A stretch of DNA of 64,000 nucleotides from the NCBI RefSeq assembly GCF_964204645.1, contig NC_134033.1, forward strand, positions 1,671,631 to 1,735,630, read 5' to 3'. Below the pieces are notes generated by a model. It was given only the letters and a program-made list of their open reading frames with translations, ran no database searches and was not told the origin of the DNA. Shown here in pieces: positions 48,401 through 58,568 of this stretch. The stretch is from Tubulanus polymorphus. Its lineage: Eukaryota > Nemertea > Palaeonemertea > Tubulaniformes > Tubulanidae. The position numbers and the translations under genes are program-made. Positions within the stretch are counted from its first letter, which is position 1; each line of letters starts with the position of its first letter.

Positions 48401-51400
48401 CCAATCTTATTTCGAATTTAAAATGACCATAAACACTTTTGACTTTCCCCCCGACTATTCCCTGACTTGATCTGCGAAGAATCCAATTAATTAACACAGC
48501 CAAATACACGTAAGACATAAGGCTGAAACTGTTTGATTATATGCACGATCTACCAATATCCCTGGTCTCGCCAAGCTTTTTTTCTTTAAAAAATTCCCTG
48601 AGAATTCCATAATTTTTTTTAATCAAGAAAAGTCCTGATTTTAATAAACTGTGATGTACCCAAAATGAGACGGACGAGCTTGTAATGATAACGAACCTTC
48701 TGAGCTTTATGAAAGCAGAGCGTGCCGGCTAGGTAGAAATACTGAGCGATCATCTCTTGCAGTAAAACAGGCCACGCGGCGCTGTCCGATTTCACTTCGA
48801 CAACGCTCATTAAATACTGATCTAATCTACAAAACAAACAACGAATCTATCATTCAACAGGGTTCGCAACATTCTCTCAATTATCTATTTTCTTGAGGCG
48901 GTCGACATCTACGCTAATCTTTTGATTTTTTTCGAAGTTAATTTCCATTGAAAATTGTCAGACAACCGATGACGCTGATGCCATAAGAATACTTATGGAG
49001 GCAGACATCTTTTGTGGAGGGATTTATAATCAAATCACTGGACAATTTGATGATGTCATAGGGGGATTTATGGAGGCAGACGTCTTTTCTAGAAGTGTCT
49101 ATAGAACAAATCACTAGTAGACAGTTTGATGATGTCATAGGGGGATTTATGAAGGCAGACGTCTTTTCTAGAAGTGTCTGTAGGTGAAATCACTGGACAA
49201 TTTGATGTGGTCATAGGGGGATTTATGGAGGCAGACATCTTTTCTAGAAGTGCCTATAGATGAAATCACTGGACAATTTGATGATGTCATAGTGGGATTT
49301 ATGGAGGCAGACGTCTTTTCTAGAAGTGTCTATAGATGAAATCACTGGATAATTTGATGATGTCATAGGGGGATTTCTATAAGCAGACATCTTTAGTAGA
49401 AGGGTTTATAGATGAAATCGATTGACAACATGATGATGTCATAAGGTGATTTACGGAGAGTAGAGACCGACTTACTTGAACAAGACGTCCGAACAATCAG
49501 CCGGACCTTTAGATTGTAACGTACACGCCAGCTGACAGTTCAACGCGTGCAGGAAATTCAAATGGAAATCGGTGTCGATCGTCAAACCAGATTCATCTTT
49601 ATAAACCTGTAAAATCAAGTATTTACGTCGAGGTGCAATAATGCGGGTGGTTACCGATCGCGATCTGGAGATAGATTAAAATCATTCAACTCCAATACAG
49701 CGTGTGCGTAAATTCTCAGTTCCGCCGTACCTGGCTTTGAAAGGGGATCGAAATATTTCGACCGACATTTTTCTCGAAATAATCACGATATTTCTCATAT
49801 TTTCAGGTACAAAGCCGATAATTACTGATCACAATTTGGACGGATAAGAATAATCTCATTTACTTCTCATAGGGGATCGAAATACTTTTGCGGACACTAT
49901 ACTTTTTACTTAAAAGATTTATTCAGATTTTCTCATTACTATTCACATTTTTTCAAGCAGACATAATTTTTTTCACAATTTCTTAAATCAATCAAACTCC
50001 TCAAACCCACCGAGGAGTGGGCTGTCTAATTCGCATAATAATAATGATGTGTCTTAGAGCGCTAAATCCAGCAAAGCTGTTCAGAGCATCTAACTTTCCA
50101 GTATCATTACCCCTAGCCTATAAACTCTAACCATTTATCAGTCATCTCTCCCTGGGGAGATGTAACATCCGAGCAGCTGCTAGGGGCTCAGAAGTGTCTA
50201 TCAGGGCAGGTACCCATTTACTCCTGGGGCCGGTTCCATAGTCGAGACTTAAGTCCAAAAGTGGTCTTAAATCTCAAGACTGGTCTTAAGCTGTTAGATT
50301 AGCTATAGAACTAAAAGAGTCTTAGACTAGTCTTAAGTCTAAGTCACGACTATGGAACCGGCCCCTGGGTGGAGAGGCAATTAGGATTAATATCTCGCCC
50401 GGGGACACTACGGTAATGTGAGGGTTCGAACCCACGACCTGGCTACCCTAAGTCGAACTCTCAGTCCAGACCGTGGCCATATTTCGGTTCTCCGTCAGAA
50501 ATTCTTACCTCGAATATTTCGACGAGCGATTGATACCAGTGTAAACTGTCGGGATACGCGGCTGTTTTCTCACAATCTAACGCATGCGCGTAGGCCTTCG
50601 CGTACTGCTCCGAGTGGATGAACAATTTCAACAGTTTCACGCGCATGTTCACGTCGCGCGGGTCTTTCACCAACACGTTGCTTAGCAACTCCAACAGTTC
50701 ATCGTCGTTCTGCTCGCCGCCTTTTTCGTAGATTTTTTCCTAGAAAACGAAATTAAAATTCTCGATAAAAAATTCGTCGTTTCGATTGAAATCCGGAAGA
50801 AATTATCGGCGACTTTTTCGACGTACCCTCAGTCTGACGCCTACTTCATGGGACGGGTGAATTTTCTGCAGTTCTTCCGCCCAAAACTGAAAATACGAAC
50901 AATATTCTTAGAAACGAAGACATACCAACCTATGGACCTGCAGAAAAGATGTCAGCGTTCGTAAATCCCCCTATGACATCATCAAATTCTCTACTAGTAA
51001 TTTGATGCATTAAGAATCGATGGCTGACCATCATTAATCCACCTATGAAATCATTACCAACAGGGTCCAGTTTCACGAAAAAGTTTAACCCTAAAACGGT
51101 GAAGTTTAAATTGTTGTCCTCGTTGAAAACATGAAGTAACCAATGGCGATTACACCAAAAATTTTAGTTAAACTTTCTCTGTGAAACCGAGCCCTGGTGT
51201 TAGCCATTCGGTCGGTCAAATCACCAGCAAGCAAACCGATGACGTCGTAGGGGGATTTGACTAGCGTTCCTTAATATCGTACCTGAGCTATTCCAGGATC
51301 GATGTCCATTTGACAATAAAGTTCACAAACTGTAAATAAATATGGAGATAAGTAAAATGAAACTCAAACTTTCGTTTTATAACCCTTTCAGTGCGTCTAC

Positions 51401-53354
51401 ACCGCAGTGCGGTGTATAAATCAGTGATAGTTTGCTAGTACACTGCACTGTGGTGTATTGGTGTAATTAAGTTCTATCTCTATTGAAAGATGGCAGCACC
51501 TGTCAAACATAGTGAAATACTAGTAACTAAGGATACACCGCACCACGGTGTTGACGCACTATAGTGGTATTCCTGTTATTCAGCACACTAGGGTGGAATT
51601 TTTCAAAATTTTCTAATTATCTCCAGCACTATAGGGCATTAATTAGTCCGCACTGAAAGGGTTAAGGAATCCAGATGTCGCAGGGACCATTTTCAATAAA
51701 ATCTTTTTATCCCAGAAATGAATTCGTTCTCTCGTACCTTTGATTAAAACGTCCGATTGCGACGCGTCCAATTCTAACGAACGCCTGAACGACGTCACCG
51801 CTTTCTCCAGGTGGCGCTGCGCCTCGTAGATCTTACCGAGCAGTTTATGCGCGGGCGCGTAATTCTCCTTTTGACTCAGAAACGCGCAGACATATCTGGG
51901 AAAAAAACAGAAATGAATTTGAAAAGTTTGACAGCATGACCATTTATCCCCGACTATTCCCTGACATGCACATTTGGATATTCTTGGAGCCACCCGCTAC
52001 AGAAAAGAATGCTGTAATTCAAATACAGGGGGCAGGCCACTTTATTCGTTTATTCCCTGACATGCGCGTTGTTTTCCCTGACTCGATCTGCTAAGAATCC
52101 AATGAATAAACGCAATCAATTATCTAAGACATAGACCGAAACTGTTTGATTTTACGCGCTATTTCTCTGACTTTTAGCTGTTTTACAAAATTCCTCAACT
52201 ATTCCCTGATTATTTTTAAGAAAAGAAAATTTCCAGACTTTTCCCTGATTTCCAGGTTTTAGGCCTAGGCCACCCCGCTTTTATCTTTAATGGTGTCGCA
52301 GTTGCCCGATTGCAATTAGCCACTCGCAATCAGACCAAAGGGCCTAAACTCTCGACCGTCAAAATTCTTTAACTTACTTTTCCGCCTGGTCGAACGCATC
52401 CACTTTGAAGTAAAGGTTCCCGATCGTGAAGCCTTTAGAATTACGCTAAAAATAGACAATGAAATTATACTTAGCCACATGTTCGGTCCACACTAATGAA
52501 ACTAGCAGGCAAACCGCAGTCCGGTGCCGACTAACACTCCCCTGATCCCTAAATAGCTTTGGTATTTGGAAAGGTCAAGGAAATACAGGCCTGGGTACAA
52601 ATTCAGATATAGCAGAACTCACTATTTGACGGCGAACTTCCCTGCGGGGGATTTAGGGGCCCTCCCACAGAGGAAATTTGAAACGTTTTAGAGACATGTC
52701 CAGTCAGTCAAAGTTAGTGAATATTTCATATAACAAAGTTATCCAATAAATTTTCATTGATAACTAGTGGATCTCAGGATCTTGTGGGGAGGTGCCTTTC
52801 GCACCCAACGCACCACCCCAACCCTATACCCCCTCCCCCACGAGCCAGGGTCGGAAGTGATTTTGTATTTTGCCTTAATTTATTTGAAATTTATAAATGA
52901 AAGTAAAAGTATATTTAGAAAAATTGCTCAACAAGACTAAAAGAAAGGCGGCATACCAGCCTGAGAATTCAAATTATTCTAATTCAATTATCTAAATTTC
53001 AAATTTCACTTCAACACGCTTAACCAACGAATGAGACATTAATCAATGATTCATTCTATGTTCACCCAGCACTGGCAGCGGTTGTCTCCACCAGTGATCT
53101 CCGTCGCTCTACGATCCTAGTGTAACCAACTGTGGTACATCAGACACTAAGATTCTTGGTGAAATTCTATGATGATGTAAGTATTTTAAGCCAGCGCGAG
53201 GAGTGAGTGACGTTACCTCTCTCTGATCTTTAACTCGACTCAGTATATCGTAGACGTGAGAGTCGACGTCCTGTTTGGTCTTGAACACCGCGAACCGTCG
53301 CGGACTGCTCGCCGCCTTCTCTTCTTTGTATTTTTTCCAGTACTGTCCGTACAT
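27472..53354 (-). CDS. RANBP2: E3 SUMO-protein ligase RanBP2 / nucleoporin Nup358
   Basis: 33 minus-strand exons join without a phase break to 3,076 codons. 5' to 3': 53217-53354, 52378-52445, 51738-51895, 51283-51329, 50827-50886, 50509-50739, 49476-49606, 48697-48826, 48006-48177, 47458-47537, 47141-47285, 46635-46724, 45986-46265, 45120-45243, 44763-44887, 44015-44210, 43307-43447, 42860-42932, 42694-42746, 42350-42607, 37288-41455, 36469-36648, 35522-35872, 34540-34722, 33945-34067, 33169-33347, 32499-32580, 31820-32019, 31382-31509, 30684-30813, 29562-29727, 28395-28988, 27472-27515. Order of parts: N-terminal TPR/alpha-solenoid (about 1-800), FG-rich linkers, Ran-binding domain 1, two RanBP2-type zinc fingers, Ran-binding domain 2, a [20 protein letters not shown] segment like the vertebrate SUMO-ligase repeats, domain 3 and a divergent domain 4. 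It sits on the cytoplasmic face of the nuclear pore. No cyclophilin domain was seen; the final exon was not found. Start ATG 53354 is chosen by homology length. Confidence 0.95.
27985..28255 (+). repeat. Minisatellite, ACTGTGGAACTGGGTCCAG family
   Basis: About 12 irregular units (gaactgtggaactgggtcca) in the last RanBP2 intron found. Confidence 0.8.
29149..29425 (+). mobile_element. TTAA-type miniature element
   Basis: In a RanBP2 intron. Starts ttaaaaccctctccgcgc and ends gaccgagaaggttaa, with inner ctacaccacagtgcggtgta. Eroded copy of the CCCTTTCAGTG family. Confidence 0.65.
30011..30225. mobile_element. Palindromic GGTTCCATAGTC-type miniature element
   Basis: Starts ggggctggttccatagtcaa and has a self-complementary interior (agaccagtcttacaccatct / aagactcagttgttagattg). 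It lies next to the TTAA-type element at 30299. Confidence 0.6.
30299..30587 (+). mobile_element. TTAA-type miniature element, best-preserved copy
   Basis: TTAA then ccctttcagtgttgac at the left and gacgcactgaaaggg then TTAA at the right: 289 bases with near-perfect terminal inverted repeats and TTAA on both sides. No transposase frame. Typical of piggyBac-like non-autonomous elements. Confidence 0.85.
31020..31330 (+). repeat. Diverged tandem repeat in RanBP2 intron
   Basis: Two copies of a ~105-base unit (cagacattttatcagcacag / cacttcacatgtgttcagaa / cttcacctgaga). Confidence 0.6.
32085..32490 (-). repeat. ATGACATCATC-type array, reverse orientation
   Basis: About five units with tttgatgatgtcataggggg, then atttatggagg and cagcc. 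Inverted relative to the arrays at 27095 and 41590. Confidence 0.8.
33391..33553. mobile_element. Palindromic miniature element, GGTTTCATAGA ends
   Basis: Left end gggctcggtttcatagatgt, right end tcagtctatgaaacggggccc. It abuts a second palindromic element at 33552-33697, so two families are nested or adjacent. Confidence 0.75.
33552..33697. mobile_element. Palindromic GGTTCCATAGTC-type miniature element
   Basis: Left end ggggctggttccatagtcga, right end gccatgactatgaaaccggcc; the interior carries aagtggtcttaaatcttaag and its rough inverse. Confidence 0.8.
34118..34528 (+). repeat. ~78-base tandem repeat in RanBP2 intron 24
   Basis: Five units of ccaccaggtgtcgctagtgt, gcagtaggacat, caatagaggatt and ggcaagtgaggatcc. 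Single related segments occur at 3365-3400 and, inverted, at 3815-3850. Confidence 0.9.
34785..35455 (+). repeat. Higher-order minisatellite (~61-base blocks)
   Basis: Nine to ten blocks of gtccagttactgtaaactgg, gcgcagaactgtgaaactgg, gtccagtaactgaggaactg. It is the largest and most regular array of the ACTGTGGAACTGGGTCCAG family, in RanBP2 intron 23. Confidence 0.9.
35990..36365 (+). repeat. 47-base tandem array derived from a palindromic element
   Basis: Seven units of agtctaaactcattttggtt, ctataaccaatctaacaact and taagacc, ending in a half-element (aagtcacaactgcgcaacta). In RanBP2 intron 22. Confidence 0.9.
36820..37260 (+). repeat. Interspersed 'ttccctgactattccctgac' element
   Basis: About 400 bases between exons 21 and 22 with repeated ttttccctgacttgatctgc, taagaatccaatcaattaac and gaaactgattttatgcacaa. 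Copies at 44300-44660, 48430-48660 and 51945-52275. Confidence 0.75.
37288..41455 (-). other. RANBP2: RanBP2 large central exon (1,389 codons)
   Basis: One uninterrupted exon with acceptor ctattacag and donor gtaggt carries the functional core. It opens with a short coiled-coil-like stretch ([20 protein letters not shown]), then Gln/Ala-rich and FG-dipeptide linkers ([20 protein letters not shown]). RBD1 lies at plus 39196-39640 ([48 protein letters not shown]). Zinc finger 1 is at about 39020-39130 ([20 protein letters not shown]), finger 2 at about 38445-38545 ([20 protein letters not shown]), and RBD2 at 37650-38075 ([26 protein letters not shown]). Both fingers have W-x-C-x2-C-x10-C-x2-C. 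GC content is clearly above that of the surrounding introns. Confidence 0.93.
41590..42340 (+). repeat. ATGACATCATC-type repeat array, longest copy
   Basis: Eight to nine units in RanBP2 intron 20. The right five are highly alike: aagatggctgcccctgtaaa, tccccctatgacatcatcaa, attacctagtcatcaatcta. The left units are older. Confidence 0.85.
43619..43800. mobile_element. Possible pogo-like miniature element
   Basis: Left end acagtagactcctcctaaat and right end caatttaggcgtagtctaat are imperfect inverted repeats. In RanBP2 intron 16. Confidence 0.4.
44300..44660 (+). repeat. Interspersed 'ttccctgac' element
   Basis: Second copy of the element at 36820 (gttgttcaccctgacttgat, ctgccaagaatcgaatcaat). 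In RanBP2 intron 15. Confidence 0.7.
45275..45895 (-). repeat. ~103-base tandem repeat, reverse orientation
   Basis: Five to six units (atatcctcagtgagggctgt, ttcttatcaagaggttcctc, ctcgtcaccagcaagaacaa) in RanBP2 intron 13; the inverse of the TSTD2 intron array at 18560-18865. Two short open frames here are repeat translation. Confidence 0.9.
48262..48385. repeat. Short minisatellite, GTTAACTC / CAGTTCCACAG units
   Basis: Small palindromic-looking block: tccagttccacagttcgga at left and ctgtggaactgggtccagga at right, with gagttaactc-type units between. Smallest site of the family. Confidence 0.6.
48430..48660 (+). repeat. Interspersed 'ttccctgac' element
   Basis: Third copy (tattccctgacttgatctgc, acacgtaagacataaggctg) in RanBP2 intron 8. 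Confidence 0.65.
48935..49460 (-). repeat. ATGACATCATC-type array, reverse orientation
   Basis: Six units of about 82 bases: tttgatgatgtcataggggg, atttatggaggcagacatct, tttctagaagtgtctataga. In RanBP2 intron 7. Confidence 0.9.
50225..50370. mobile_element. Palindromic GGTTCCATAGTC-type miniature element, intact
   Basis: Left end ggggccggttccatagtcga, right end cgactatggaaccggcccc: near-perfect inverted ends over about 145 bases. Best-preserved member of the family. Confidence 0.85.
51062..51198. mobile_element. Palindromic miniature element, GGTTTCAC ends
   Basis: Left end cagggtccagtttcacgaaa followed by agtttaac, right end agttaaactttctctgtgaaa then ccgagccctgg. About 137 bases. In RanBP2 intron 4. 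Confidence 0.8.
51379..51665 (+). mobile_element. TTAA-type miniature element
   Basis: Left end ataaccctttcagtgcgtct, right end cgcactgaaagggttaa; 287 bases, same interior (accgcagtgcggtgtataaa). In RanBP2 intron 3. Confidence 0.85.
51945..52275 (+). repeat. Interspersed 'ttccctgac' element
   Basis: Fourth copy, in RanBP2 intron 2. It shares tattcttggagccacccgct with the copy near 44240-44330, so these two are close relatives. Confidence 0.7.
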
Positions 53355-54596
53355 TTTCGCTTTATTTCGCACCGAAATTTCAGCCAGAAAAAGTCTGAAA
53401 CCTCTCCATTCGTTCGGCGCGATGGATAACGCTATATCGCGTATTGCGATTCGGAATGCGGTAGGATAGTCCGACGGGTTGCCCGTGTCTCTACTCGCTT
53501 CCCTGTGCCTACATCTCCGGCTCCGGTCGGTCAGTTTGGCGGTGGCGCCGCATGCACGAATAAAGGCCGCGGTTTTTATATGCGGACTCCGTTTTGTTTT
53601 GTACACGAGCAGTTAGAATGCCGTCTTTTTCCCATGAGATTTTAGATAGTATTTTACTTCTTACACATGACAGCGTGTTGGGATATTTTTCATTCATTTA
53701 TTGCCAGCCTCCAGATTTCCCCGCGAATCCGCGTGGAAAATTTATTTCCCATTCGTATTTATAATTTTCCGGCGAATTTTCTGCCAGAAAATCTTATTTT
53801 ACCAGATCGCGTCAATCCCGAGTCAACCCCGATGAATCAAATTCCAGAGGAGAAAATGAAGAGTTATGTGATGTTTTTCGAGTTATTTTGGCTTTATTTA
53901 GCGTAACGGGTGACACGGAAATGTTGGGTTGAATAATTGGGTTCAGCTGCTTGCATGTTTTGAAGAGAGGTACCACGTGTTCATCTAAACCCGACGCTTT
54001 TCAATGATTTCAACTGAAATGAAAGAAGATGAAATAAACGTTAAACTCTGTGTTGATAGAGTGTTGATAAGTCGCGAAATTACTGAATTAGTTTCCCCTT
54101 ATTTCTAGTCCTAATTTGTACTTGAAATTCAATTTAAGATTGTAATATTTGGATTTATAGGCAGCAACAAAATGATTGTCCCGACTACTTCGACTTAGCG
54201 AGTTGGCTTTGCTTCAACAAAGTCTATGAATCTGTGAATGTTTTGAGATTAATCTACTTAAGTACCGGTACGCATACCATCCAATCATAGAAACAGGGTT
54301 ATTTGGATATAAATTTATAAATTTTGAAATACGTTCGAACTCACTAAAGTCGTCATATTTAGTCGAGACGATTATTACATTCATGACTTATTCATATGAA
54401 GACCTACACTCAGTAAATTGATTTGGAAATACAAATTGAGACTCAAAAATTTTGACTACTCTAGTAATCTAGCGACTTGTACGATTGTGAGTTTGACCAG
54501 TATCACAAATTGTGGAACACTATTAATCATCTCTATCAATGTCAATGAAATTACCTGCGTATCTACAAGTTGTGCAGCAAAAGGTTCCTGGGTAGT
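53355..54596. other. Intergenic region upstream of RanBP2
   Basis: Holds the likely RanBP2 promoter and 5' leader (an open frame continues upstream of the chosen ATG to 53606, without visible homology). Its left-hand side is also the 3' flank of glycine-rich gene 1. No other gene is seen. Confidence 0.4.
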
Positions 54597-56029
54597 TTAG
54601 TACCAACCGCCGTAACCGCCCATATTACCAAAGGCATTGTTACCGTAACCACCGGTAGCTCCGAAACCTTTGTTAAATCCATTGCCGAATCCACCGTTGG
54701 CAAATCCGTTACGATGGCCACCAGCGGCGCCATTGGCGAATCCTCCGTGACCGGCAGCTCCGCCGAAACCTCCACGACCATATTGGGCACCTCCGGCAGC
54801 GTGTCCATGTTGGGCGCCATAACCGCGAGCGCCTCCGTGTCCGGCTTTGGCGCTGAGGGCGTTTCTGTTATCCCAGCCCTGGTCGATAGCGCGGTTATGA
54901 CCGCGGTTATTGCTGAAGGTTTGGACGTTGCTGAATCCACCTCCATTGGCGAATCCACCCTTGGCTCCGTGTCCGGCGACACCTCCGCGAGATCCGGCAG
55001 CTCCGTAAGCTCCTCCGCGGTTGAAAGCACCACCAGCGCGGTTTCCGAATCCACCGTAACCTGCATTGTGTCCTTGGTTGCCGTAACCTTGGTTAAAACC
55101 GTTTCCAAATCCACCGACGGCACCACCTCCGTGGTTGTTGGCTCCCCAGTTGTTGAAACCGCCTCCGTGTGGGCGGGCCATGTAGCCACCTCCGTAGCCA
55201 CCTCCCATTCCCATTCCTCCTCCGTAACCACCTCCCATTCCCATGCCACCTCCGTAGCCACCTCCCATTCCTCCTCCGTAACCACCTCCCATTCCCATGC
55301 CACCTCCGTAGCCACCTCCCATTCCCATGCCACCTCCGTAGCCACCTCCCATTCCTCCTCCGTAACCACCTCCCATACCTCCTCCGTAGCCACCTCCCAT
55401 TCCACCTCCGTAGCCACCTCCTATTCCCATTCCCATTCCACCTCCATGACCACCTCCGTAGCCTCCTCCCATTCCACCTCCCATTCCACCTCCGTAGCCA
55501 CCTCCCATTCCTCCTCCGTAGCCACCTCCTATTCCCATTCCCATTCCACCTCCATGACCACCTCCGTAGCCTCCTCCCATTCCACCTCCGTAGCCACCTC
55601 CTATTCCCATTCCCATTCCACCTCCATGACCACCTCCGTAGCCTCCTCCCATTCCACCTCCGTAGCCACCTCCCATTCCTCCTCCGTAGCCACCTCCCAT
55701 TCCTCCTCCGTAGCCACCTCCCATTCCTCCTCCGTAGCCTCCTCCCATTCCTCCTCCGTAGCCACCTCCCATTCCCATTCCCATTCCACCTCCATAACCA
55801 CCTCCGTAGCCACCTCCCATTCCCATTCCTCCTCCTATTCCGCCGCCGTATCCACCTAATCCACCATAACCTGCAGGTGTATAAAGAATTGAAGACGAGT
55901 TAAATATCCTAAAAGATAAATTCGAAACATAAAAAGGAAATATGCAAACAGTATTCAAGAGTTTGACCTCTTACCGCTGCTATGGACGGAGACGATCAAT
56001 AACGATAGAAATACAACAGCAGACTTCAT
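54597..56029 (-). CDS. Secreted glycine-rich protein 1 (GGYGGGM repeats)
   Basis: Exon 1 (55975-56029) encodes the signal peptide MKSAVVFLSLLIVSVHSS. After a phase-1 intron, exon 2 (54597-55870) encodes the rest, 442 residues in total. About 230 residues are repeats of GGYGGGMGMG and GGYGGGMG type. About 190 residues of less regular Gly/Ala/Asn/His sequence follow, with motifs HAAGGAQYGRG, GFANG, NGFNKGFGA and a final GGYGGWY. A 5'UTR exon (acceptor at 56041, donor at 56103) and a minus-strand TATA box near 56201 lie upstream. Resembles structural matrix proteins (shell, tube, cuticle or adhesive type) in composition only. A paralogue lies at 60574-61786. Long open frames on the other strand arise from GGN codons and are not genes. 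Confidence 0.85.
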
Positions 56030-56200
56030 TGTGAAGAATCTCTGAAAATCGTAATTTCAAAATTCATTTATATTCGTCCTTAGAATTTTACTCAAAACAT
56101 ACTTGCACAGGAACCGTCAAATGCCAGAAGGGACACAAATGTTGAGTGAATGCGTAACGGACACCACCATTGATGAAACACTTTATTCATATTGGGACGA

Positions 56201-56210
56201 ATATATATAA
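56201..56210 (-). promoter_or_regulatory. TATA box of glycine-rich gene 1
   Basis: Minus strand reads TTATATATAT, about 25-30 bases before the inferred start of the 5'UTR exon. Confidence 0.5.
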
Positions 56211-56349
56211 TCCTACACTTTAATGATGCGATAAAAGATAGAGTTTGAACTGGTAGTTGGATTCAACGCTCCGGCTATATCGTCTTCCGAAATAATCATA
56301 ATCACCTGGAAATGACGATCATGAGTATTAGCATTGTATTCCTAAAGAT

Positions 56350-56530
56350 GACCATTAGGATAAAGTCGAAACGTTGAATGAACTACACTAGGTCAAGGAA
56401 TACAGTATTCCTGAAGATGACTATTAGGATATATTCGAAACGTTGAATAAACTACACTAGCTCAAGGAATACAGTATTCCTGGAGATGACTATTAGTATA
56501 TAGTCGAAACGTTGAATAGACTACACTAGC
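56350..56530 (-). repeat. ~69-base repeat, reverse orientation
   Basis: Two to three units of ggaatacagtattcctgaag, atgactattaggatat, cgaaacgttgaataaactac. The inverse of the scramblase intron array at 6630-7175. Confidence 0.9.
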
Positions 56531-56540
56531 TCGATGCTTA

Positions 56541-58560
56541 GTGTGGAATTCTATATCCCTTTACATGGCGACCGTTCCGGTCTTCCCCAATTCAAGGCTC
56601 CTGCCACAGCTTTGGCGGAATATGAGTCACACAAGAACCTTTGTGGCTATTCCTTCGGCCACCAGATGCGATCTCAGATTGGCCATTAGTTCCACTGACC
56701 ACTGGCGATCTCTGTCGACAGAGCAAATAATGGCGGCTCGATATTCAATCAACGTGTGAAAACCTACCTGAATTGTAGACTCGAACAGGCGAAAAAATGA
56801 AGCCCTGAACTGAAGCTCCGGTTAAATCTGTTCGATTTTATAGCCGCGTTCGGCCATCGTTTTTACAAGCTGGTGTTGACAGACGACAGCAATTAAAATC
56901 ATGCGTACATTGTGTCGCAATTCGAAAAGGCACATTCGAAGTTTATTTATGGTATATTTAGATTTATGGTTTGCAGACGGTGTTGGCCAGGCTTTATAAA
57001 TCGCCTTAGCGACGAACAGACGGTGGTAACAGGTGGGAATATGAATCAAAGCTTGTTGATCGCCTGTTTACGTAACCATCACAAAAAGTGACCGATCCGA
57101 ATTTAGTGCCGGTACCACTACTGTGGCAAGCGAGGATTTCGTGATGAAACCCACACAATCGTGGCAAATCTTATGCTTTGATACTTGGATTGACTCCTCT
57201 AAACAACTTCAAGAAGTCATTTTACCTCCAATATTCCGCTGATGCGGCGACCATCACGATGATCGTTAGAACAACAACATCACTTGTTTAAATTGTTTCT
57301 TTGTGTTATTGAGTTATAGCACGAAGTAAAACAATTTGTTATTCAATGCTGTAACGAAAAGGCAATCTCATTATCTCAATTCCCTAAACCTAACTGAAAA
57401 ATGTAATTTTCTTCTTTTTGGCGACCCAGCCTTGCTTGACTTAAACACTAATACTAAGATCACCACTCTCTCATCCAAATTCATTTGCAAAACTAGCGAC
57501 CGTTTACCACTACCCTGATAGCATGTCCTCATTTTAATTTTCCCAATTTCTTTGTGTTTTTTTTTATTTATTCGTTAGTTTTGTGTCACTCTGTTCATAT
57601 GTTTATTTATGTAGTAATTATATGTTCAACCTGTCCATAATGGGATATTCCCGCGTGACAGGTATCTTTCTTTTGTATCGTATGTCAGTTTGATTTTGAT
57701 GAATTTGATTATAAAAAAAAGGCATCAAATGGTGCGTACATACTGGGCCTGCTTAGATCCCCTCCCTCCCCATACGCATTATCACTGAACCCCCTCCCTC
57801 TATCGTGCCTACACACTCAGTGAACGACCCCTTATCAACAATCCATATACATTATTTACATTACATTAAATGTTGGAGGGATCTCTACACATCTAAGCCT
57901 ATTTTGATGAATGGCTAGCTGGGTATTTCAAAAATCCGAATAAAGTGGTGCCATCTGGTGTGTACCACCGATATATCATTGAATAATGTTCGTACTTCGT
58001 TACAAGGACGTTCAATGAAGATTCTAAATGTATATCATATATTATACTGCGTGACAACATCCGAGTTAGAAAACTTATCTTTGAGTTGATTGAGTCTGAG
58101 TTAAGTGGATAATTCTTCTGCCATCTTTGAACAAATAGTTCTTCAGAAGAACCTTAAGGGATGTTCTTCAGCTTGCCTCTGGGAGGAACCCCTAAAGCTT
58201 CTTCAAAGCACCCCGAAAGGTTTCCCGATGGACCGATCGCTCAGGTAAAGGTTTTTGTGAAATGTATGTTACCCATGAGTCCTTTAGAACACATTTATCA
58301 CGAGGTTCGGAACACGTTCTCCAGCACTATATTCCACGCGTCCTAACCAAGTTCAACATTCAGATCATCGAGAACACAAATGAAGAAATTCGGACAACCG
58401 TCCCAATTTTATGGTGGTACATTCAGATTTCAGGCTGAACTGAAATTCATGCAGACGTGTACATACACGAATTACCTATATCTTAAATCAAGAAATCTAA
58501 ATATATTTATCTATTTTGATGACACAGTTTAAGAGTTTGCAAGGTAAATAACGCCGTAAC
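56541..58560. other. Region without a supportable gene
   Basis: Short open frames on both strands (for example minus 56822-57049, 75 codons) have no recognisable motif. A C-rich decayed palindromic element lies near 57727-57840 (gatcccctccctccccatac, cgacccctta). Confidence 0.4.
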
Positions 58561-58568
58561 GTCTCGCA

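Noticed and set aside
54570-55859. 429-codon plus-strand open frame rich in Ser/Thr/His/Val opposite the first glycine-rich gene
   Set aside because: It is the complement of GGN/TAY codon repeats. The minus strand has a signal peptide exon, matching intron phase and a paralogue; this strand has none of these.
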